From Lentinula raphanica (taxonomy: Eukaryota; Basidiomycota; Agaricomycetes; Agaricales; Omphalotaceae): 64,000 nt of DNA. Under the pieces are notes generated by a model, which saw only the letters and a program-made list of their open reading frames with translations, was not told the origin of the DNA and did no database searches. The translations under genes and the position numbers were made by a program. This document shows, in pieces, positions 57,687 through 64,000 of this stretch. Numbering within the stretch: the first letter of the stretch is position 1; every line of letters begins with the position of its first letter. The stretch lies in assembly GCA_027919835.1 (NCBI GenBank), contig JANVFP010000033.1:62001-126000 (forward strand), given 5' to 3'.

Positions 57687-59548
57687 TTGACAGCGAAGGG
57701 GGTCCTCCGCCCTTTTGAATCCACCAAGGCCAAGGAAGTAGCAGATGATGCAAGTGAAGGTGATGATGAGCGAGATTTGCAAAGAGAGGAGCTGATAACA
57801 GAGATGGAAGAAATTGAGGAACAGGGAGTGAGAGGGGAAGACAACGACGAAGGCTTTGTTGAAGTGTTGAGGGAGATGAGGGCTGCGGAAAGGGCTACGT
57901 GGCAGAAAGACGTATCCCCGGTAAAATCTGCTCTATTCAAGGTAACGTATTTCTCACATCAGCTTGACCCTGCATTGCCCTTTACCCAATCTATTCATTC
58001 CGTCCCACACGGCGATTTCATGCCGTTTTGCCCACTCCTTGCTTCGTTACCACTCCTCCCTCACCACTCTTCTTTGCCTCGATCACTCATCCCTCACTTC
58101 CACGCTGTACCGTCACCGTTCGGCCTACCTATTAACCATATCCATCCAGACCCGGAAAATCTCCTTCAAGATCATACACTCCACGACGTTGTTGCTTCCC
58201 AAGTGGCGGGAGCACGTTGCTGGAACTAAGTTCGAGGGTTGAGTTCTACCTCGAGACGTGGCCACTCGGTGGAACTCGACCTATGACATGATGTCGGCCT
58301 TCCTTGAAATGAAGGAACAGATGTCAGAGTTCCTTGACCGTTCCTCAAACCGCTTGTCTGATTTTGTTCTCGACGATGATGAGTGGGAAGCTATCAAGGG
58401 GCTGGTCTCTGTCCTCGAGGTAAGTTCTATCCCTTGAACAGAGATGTAATACTGACATACTCGTAGATATTGAAAGATGCGACTCTGTTCTTCTCCTCCC
58501 ACAACCCCAGTGTAGCAGACATAATACCTGCTATGGATGCCATTGACCAGTCGTTCGCCACTGGCATCGTGAATCGTCAAGCGACCTCAGCTCCCGTTCA
58601 ACATGCACTCTCCATAGGCAAACGGACGCTCAATAAGTACTACCAACTCACTGACGAATCCCACATCTATCGCATGGCCATAGGTAAGCCGCTCGACACG
58701 TTAGGATTCGTGTCACTCACCTATTCGTTAGTCCTCCATCCTTCTCTCAAAGTTGACTATCTGCGCCAGGCCAAGTGGGAGGAAACATGGGTCGACAATG
58801 CCATAGCCATCACGCGTGAATACTGGGAGAACAACTTCAAGCCTACACAGGCCAATATGTCTGGGAACTCTCAAGGGACTGAGGTGCGTGTCTACGTCGT
58901 TTTGTTTCTAATTCTTTCTAACGTCTTTCTCTACAGCAACAGTCGACTCCTGCGGAGTCAAACTCGTTCTTTTCTTTGATGGCAAAACACACGCAGGTGG
59001 CCCCGGTGTCTAACGACGCCGATGAACTCGAACGCTTTCTGGCGGAAGGTGTCATTCCTCCAACCGACCCGCTGCAGTAGTGGTTGATGAATCGCAGACT
59101 CTATCCAAGCCTTGCCAAGCTCGCAATATCAGTCCATTCAATCCCAGGTATGTCATCCTCACCTTGATGTTTTCAGCCCTCTGATTGTACCTTTCTTCAG
59201 CATCGTCTGTCGGCATTGAACGTTCATTCTCTCGCGGACGCATACTTGTATCTCACCTCTGAAACCGACTTCGCGCTTCGACCATCCGAGCACTCATGTG
59301 CTTCGGTGATTGGTCTCGGGAGGACCTGTTTTCAAATGAAGATCTTGTGAAGTTTCTTGTGGCCGCTTCTGACGACGACGACGACGCTGTTGTTTTTGTT
59401 GATGACGAGGCATCCTTGTAATGCAGCGTTTCTTTAACGATACTTTATTCCTCTGTGTACATACAACAAAATACCGTCTACAGCTAGTCTCTGCTCACTC
59501 AATGCAATGTATCTTCTTGTCACCTTCCTGAGTCCTCTGAAGCCTCAC

Positions 59549-59597
59549 AAAGGCAACAGATGCCCAGCCCCTCCATAGGCAAGGCTCTGTTGCCTTT
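59549..59597. repeat. Conserved-core hairpin, copy 4
   Basis: Same as copy 3, being its counterpart in the full hAT element. Confidence 0.8.
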
Positions 59598-60922
59598 TGC
59601 AAAGCTCATCTACTCCCAAACCACCTGCCACCCGGCGACGACCCGTAGATAGAAAACCCGTCACCCGGAGCCATTGAATACCCAACACCCGACATTGCGG
59701 GTACAGGTTTGGCCGGGTCACGGGTCGGGATGGCTTCGCAGCCACCCGACCCGACCCGCACCAAACACTAGACGAGAATGATGCGCCTTATGGGATGACT
59801 CCGTTCGATTCAAGCTTTGTATATGCCTGCCGCCATCATGTATCTCAATAATCGTGACACTGGTCATTCCGATGAAGCGGAGCACGTCAAAAATATCCCC
59901 GTCATGCTTCCTTCCACCCTTCCTGTGTCTGAACGAATTTCGGGATGTCGTTCGGGCCTTGCTCTGATTGAAGAGCAACTTCGTGAGGCTCAGCTTCGAG
60001 CTTCATTGAATAGCTTGCAAAATCACCTTCACATGAAATTCCGACTCCTCACGTACAGGAAAACAAATGTCAAGGCACAAGGGATGATCACCAAGTCGCA
60101 AGCTTTACTGAAACGTAACCAACGACAAATCGACTCTGATGCGAAAAAGTATCGCGCGGCCTGGAGAGCGATGGAGAGCCTTCGTGGCGAAGGGAAGAGT
60201 GGTTGGAAAAGGTTGAGCCACAAAGATGTTCGCATGATGGGAAATGACGACAGTTCAGCGCTGGGCATGGAGCGGAAACGGGTTGGGAAACGGACTCGAG
60301 ATAGGGAGGCAGCGTTGAAGACTGTCACGCAGACTAGCAACGTTCTTGACGAAGTGACCGCTGGCAACGATGACAGCTCTTCTGACGAGAATGGGGGAGA
60401 GGAAACGTCTACCGACGGTTCGAGGGAGCACCTCAACCATGTTGAGCGCAGGTTGGAGAGGGATATCGTGAAACGTCCTGGATTTGGAGGGAGGGGGGTA
60501 CTGGTGAGCTCATTGATCAAGCAATTCTGGATGAGTTTGTCCGGGTAGAGTGGTGTAAAACCCATGCTCGGGCAATGAGGTGGAAGGAGGAGGTGTGTCT
60601 GCTGGTAGAGGAGAAGCGGCGGGTCCTGGTTACATTGGAGCACAATGCGAAGGAGTGGGAAGGAAGAGCCACATACGATGGTCAATTATCAGACGGTAAG
60701 GATGCGGCGCATAAGGAGGGCGCTAGAGCGTATGCCCTGTCGCAAGCGGCCGTCTTCCGATCGTTGGCAAGGAGCTTTGTTAGTTTATGGCAAGAGGTCA
60801 ACGTGGATTTCGAAGGTAGTGATGAGGCCGGTGATATGGATGGGGCATCCAAGGACGAGGAGGAGGAGGATGCGGAGGTGCTAGGGGTAGACGGGGACGC
60901 TGATATACCGGACGATATCTAA

Positions 60923-61186
60923 TCATAATATCTAATCTCATTATCAATTGATTACTGATTTTATTGGTACATGGGAAATCAACAGAAAATATACAAAAAT
61001 ATACAGAAATAATCAATATTACGGGCTGCCGTGAATGCATGATTCGGCAAGGCAGGTGAGGATAACGTTGGGCGCTTGTAAATCCCTGCCGAGCTGAAAG
61101 GGTATGCCGATGGGAAGGGTGAGGCGCCTATTACAACATGCCGAAATAGCACCGGGGCCCTACCTAAAGCGTACCTATAGTATTTG
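60923..61186. other. KDZ 3' flank
   Basis: No gene. It may contain the KDZ 3' untranslated region and terminus; no TIR could be matched to the 5' side. Confidence 0.35.
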
Positions 61187-61272
61187 GCAGGCTGGACAAC
61201 TGTCCATTCATTACGCATAACATCCATGGACAGTTATCCACTCGTTACGCATAACAGCTACAGCTACAGGTG
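61187..61272. mobile_element. Solo TIR end, CACCTGTAGCTGTAGC family
   Basis: Read inverted, it begins CACCTGTAGCTGTAGCTGTT and contains two TTATGCGTAA blocks and two TGGACAGTT or TGGATAACT blocks. The first 14 bases match the right ends of elements A and B. Only one end is present. Confidence 0.6.
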
Positions 61273-61370
61273 CTGGAAGAGCAACAGTAAGCTAGCTTTC
61301 GCTGTTATATTCTATTCTACTGAACTCTCCTTGATAGATTTCTCTATATGGTTTTCATTGCTATCCAGCT

Positions 61371-64000
61371 GATACTGTAAAACTTTTGTAAAAAGTACCA
61401 ATAAGTTATCGGGTATCTATTGCAAATAGTTGTGATAACCCGGAGGGGGTCCCGGAAATGGCCCCGGGGGTGGTCATGCCTGTCACCACCTGTCACATAT
61501 GGCTTATATTTACTGTTTTGGGTAATTAATAATCATTCAGATATTTAAATAAGCAGTACATTTTCAAAAAAACTCGAAAATTCATAAAAATTCATAAAAA
61601 ACCTAAAATGGCCTGATTAGGTCAGATCAGGATATGTAAGCAAATGACCTCATATGATTAAAAATGATGTAGGGCCAATGTAGGTACTAAAAATAGCGCA
61701 AAGAATCACTAAAAATGCAAAAAATATTTAAGGATAGTATGGAGCCTATTGCAGGCCCAGGCACATCAAAATTACCAAAAAAGGAAAAATTGATCATGAT
61801 CTCATCTAGTAGCAAAAAATCTGAAAAAAATCCTAAAAATAGTTCGACATGAAGGCGGATTCCAAGGGTAGGGAGCCTTTCTGCAGGCCTCTGCGAACAA
61901 CAGATCATCTCCCAGTAATTATAGTGCACTATTCATCACAACAGGTATGTACATGAAGGTCTTCACCTTCATCACTGTACCTAATGTGTACATGAATACA
62001 CTTAATTGCTGACTACCTCTCAAGTGCTCATGCCACTATACTGTGTATGCATACAGAGCTCTATTGTCCCTACAAGTTGTCCACTATAACCCTATGATGA
62101 TACTCACTCTGTGTTGAGTTATTCATATTTTTCAGAATGCTTTAATAAAGCTTTTGAAATATTTTCTATTCTACACAAAGCATTCCTGGACCAAACCTAT
62201 AGGTGTTTTAGATGAAAATATACAGTTTGATGTCCTCTTCAAGAGACAAATAATTTTGAAGGCATTTGGTCTAGTGGTTCTCCTGCAATCCTCATTTTAA
62301 AATGCACACGCAAAACACTTGTGTGTTATTTCATTTCCAGAGCCTCTATATCACTTAGCACCATGCCTAGACTCATCACATGGATTCCTGGACATATTTC
62401 GGACATTTCCAGCGCTTATAGGGCGCCTGGATCATCAGCTGATAGCTGTACATGATCCCATCTTCACATGCATCAGGCAATTGATCATGGGGCTGTTTTA
62501 AATTGATGTGGCTGTTACAGGTGCCAGAGGTCTGAGCAGAGGCCTGTAAAAGCGAGTTGAAACATCAATTTTTGATCTCCCATTCTTCCTTTCCTTCCCC
62601 CACCATCTCTGACCTGGGTAGGGCTGCCTGCATGTTCCCTAGCTCTTTCTGAGCTCTGATTTCACTGTCCAGCACATTCCTACATCTGTACAGACTACAG
62701 GCCTTCCAGAGGTGTCTCAGATACAGGAATCTGGTATGAAATTTCGCATTTTTCACCATCAAGACACTGAACAGATACCAAAGCACATCCAGACAGATCT
62801 AAGGAGATCAGACACTCTAGGAGTTGATTCCTTTGTTAGATCTTGGGTTTTTGGTGTCTCAGTGCGCTCTGATCATGTCTGATAAGCCTCTACATAGTAC
62901 TGACTCTTATCTACATAGATCTAACCTTGATCTGCCTGTTTTTCCTTCACCCTCCCTCCTCTCCCTCATATCATGTATGTTCTCATTGTTTGTAAATATG
63001 TAGTTGTATGTAGCTACATCCTTACCTATCCTGTACCATTATGTAGCCCTCCATGATCCACTTTGAATGTTATGGGCTTTGGCCCAGTGTTGGCTAACTA
63101 GAACTTCCTGTCCCACCTAAGTGCAAAAGGCAGAGGCAAAAAATTCAAGGGTGCCTTGTTGGCCCTGAAAACGCAAAATAAAAAAAAATATGCGACAAGT
63201 GTAAAAATTTTCATCACTCCAAATCATTCCAAATCCACTATACAGTCAGTATATATGATGTATATGCTATATTTAGCATCCTAGTACCTTTATTGGGCTA
63301 AAAATAGAACTTGATCTCATCTGATAGCAAAAAATCTGAAAAAATCATAAAAAGTACTCAAAAAATTCAGGGATGCCTCATTGGCCCTGAAAATGCAAAA
63401 TAAAAAAATTTACACAATACAATTGAAAAACAACATTACTCCAAATCATATCAAATCCACTACACAGTCAGTATATATCATATATATGCCATTTATAGCA
63501 CCCCTAGTACCCTCAATCACTTGTATCACTCAAGAATCATACCAAACTGAATAATTTGGGGAGTAAATATATTGTACATGATATTTTTAGCACACCTAGT
63601 ACCCTTGATAACTTAGAACGATTTATATTATTCAATATGTTTAGTACACTTAGCACTTACTATCACACCTAACACACTAAAACTCATAACAGTACTTATA
63701 TGTATTATACTTAACACAGTTGACAATGAAATACTCAAAACAGTGTTATAAGTCACTATACTTAACACACTTAACAGTCAAAAAGTCAGAACAATGTTAC
63801 TTTATATACATAACACACTCATTGTTATACTATAATACACTTATAACAACGAGTTTTGGGCGCTTATGGGCGCTTATTTGGTGTTTTTGAGTCGAAATTC
63901 ATTAATAGCACACTCAATAATTTTTGTCTGGGCTCTATACTGTGTGAGGATGTTATCTATATCATATTCCTCTAGATACAATTCAGAGAACTTGAAAATT
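61371..64000. mobile_element. AT-rich element, copy 3, with 1.3-kb insertion, runs off window
   Basis: 61371-61843 matches 11754 onward. The match resumes at 63137 with AAAAAATTCA (compare 12232) and continues through the first part of the palindrome arm to the window end. Between them lies an unrelated insertion of 1293 bp. Confidence 0.75.
61844..63136. other. Unidentified insertion in AT-rich element
   Basis: Begins TCGACATGAAGGCGG and ends AAAAGGCAGAGG. The empty site is preserved in the paralogous element (AAAAATAGT|CAAAAAATTC at 12228 and 13705), so the limits are exact to within a base or two. No coding sequence, TIR, LTR or target duplication was recognised. TTTGGTCTAGTGG at 62265-62277 resembles a tRNA D-arm (A box), but no matching B box was seen. 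Confidence 0.6.

Larger units (their letters stand above)
55098..59421 (+). pseudogene. hAT transposase, inactivated
   Basis: Several exons. The BED-type zinc finger, around 55480-55640, has RCSKCSE and, after a 50-bp-class intron, NLREHVKKCW. The transposase core has ARWVAESGRSF, then ELNCWTSPNHHAFM. An intron (56272-56324) then leads to TCNNASANT and VRCFAHTINFISK, which read continuously only when the MITE at 56345-57093 is removed. Downstream: DVATRWNSTYDMM (58250), ILKDATLFFSS and ASSVGIERSFSRGRILVSHL (the C-terminal dimerisation region). Defects: a frameshift in an A-run near 55160, TAG at 59078-59080, TGA at 59260-59262 and two insertions. It ends with an Asp-rich tail and TAA at 59419-59421. 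Not functional. Confidence 0.88.
54903..59770 (+). mobile_element. hAT DNA transposon, full length with nested insertions
   Basis: 4868 bp, with ends TAGTGTTTGGCGCGGGTC and (inverted) TAGTGTTTGGTGCGGGTC. The 8-bp target duplication GACGAGAA lies at 54895-54902 and 59771-59778, the length typical of hAT. It encodes a BED-finger hAT transposase and contains a hAT-type MITE (56345-57093) and a CATCAG element (57207-57686). It is inserted in the KDZ transposase gene. Confidence 0.95.
51057..60922 (+). pseudogene. KDZ-family transposase with CxC2 domain, broken by three insertions
   Basis: Kyakuja-Dileera-Zisupton transposase. Clean 5' exons: 51057-51371, 51425-51649, 51703-52077 and 52138 onward, all phase 0. 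The CxC2 cysteine cluster begins CYRCKREGKDHEALFRCMEC (about 51510). Core motifs are MSTCTGLSALDHANTKFSRG (52589), GERYANMDYAF, VSYDIACQWHKNL (53150; probable catalytic Asp), IPKLHIHGH, GRTDGEGVEHPWA and MNDHFGHWNW, with a charged C-terminal half (59817-60922). Insertions: an hAT fragment at 52650-52996, a TIR element at 54303-54843 and a full hAT at 54903-59770. Removing the latter two with one duplication copy each restores the frame. Further damage: a frameshift near 52170, TGA at 53589-53591 and 59796-59798, and a frameshift in a G-run near 60497. Dead transposase; its own TIRs were not identified. Confidence 0.9.

Overview
The window looks like nuclear DNA of a basidiomycete mushroom (Agaricomycetes). 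Genes are split by many 46-77 bp GT-AG introns. It carries three transposase or enzyme families typical of these fungi: a KDZ transposase with a CxC2 cysteine cluster, a Plavaka transposase, and a TET/JBP-type 2OG-Fe(II) dioxygenase. It also has Ty1/Copia and Ty3/Gypsy retrotransposons, hAT elements and TTAGGG-type repeats. Nothing bacterial (operons, ribosome binding sites, CRISPR) is present. The genus cannot be fixed from the sequence alone.

Layout. 1-600: a TIR element carrying a telomere-like array. 2.8-4.1 kb (-): a six-exon WD40 gene. 4.6-5.5 kb (+): a four-exon mushroom-type orphan gene. 6.7-7.8 kb: a CATCAG-ended element built from 10-bp units. 8.7-10.6 kb (+): a Ulp1/C48 protease gene. 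11.8-11.0 kb (-): a TET/JBP-like dioxygenase cut by an AT-rich element with a large palindrome (11.8-14.2 kb). 14.2-16.4 kb (+): a broken Plavaka transposase. 17.5-16.6 kb (-): a truncated NACHT gene. 17.5-23.4 kb: mostly unassigned. 23.4-26.2 kb (+): a NACHT-ankyrin (STAND/NLR-like) gene with ten nearly uniform repeats. 28.8-35.4 kb (-): a complete, apparently young Copia element. 38.5-36.0 kb (-): a decayed Gypsy pol. 38.5-39.6 kb: a second 10-bp-unit element. 39.7-48.9 kb: remnants of Gypsy elements with two further TIR elements inserted. 49.7-49.0 and 50.8-50.2 kb (-): two small intron-containing genes. 51.1-60.9 kb (+): a KDZ transposase gene interrupted by an hAT fragment, a telomere-array element and a 4.9-kb hAT element that itself holds two smaller elements. 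61.2-64 kb: more TIR and AT-rich element sequence.

The region is a nest of transposons with a few genes between them. Three things stand out. First, small TIR elements with 7-bp target duplications share one architecture: TIR, telomere-like array, hairpin, TIR. Second, GATC pairs spaced exactly 5 bp apart are clustered in the 42.8-48.7 kb repeats. Third, one hairpin core recurs in three unrelated places with outer stems that differ in sequence but still pair. Exon borders given here were worked out by eye from splice signals and reading frame, not from transcripts.
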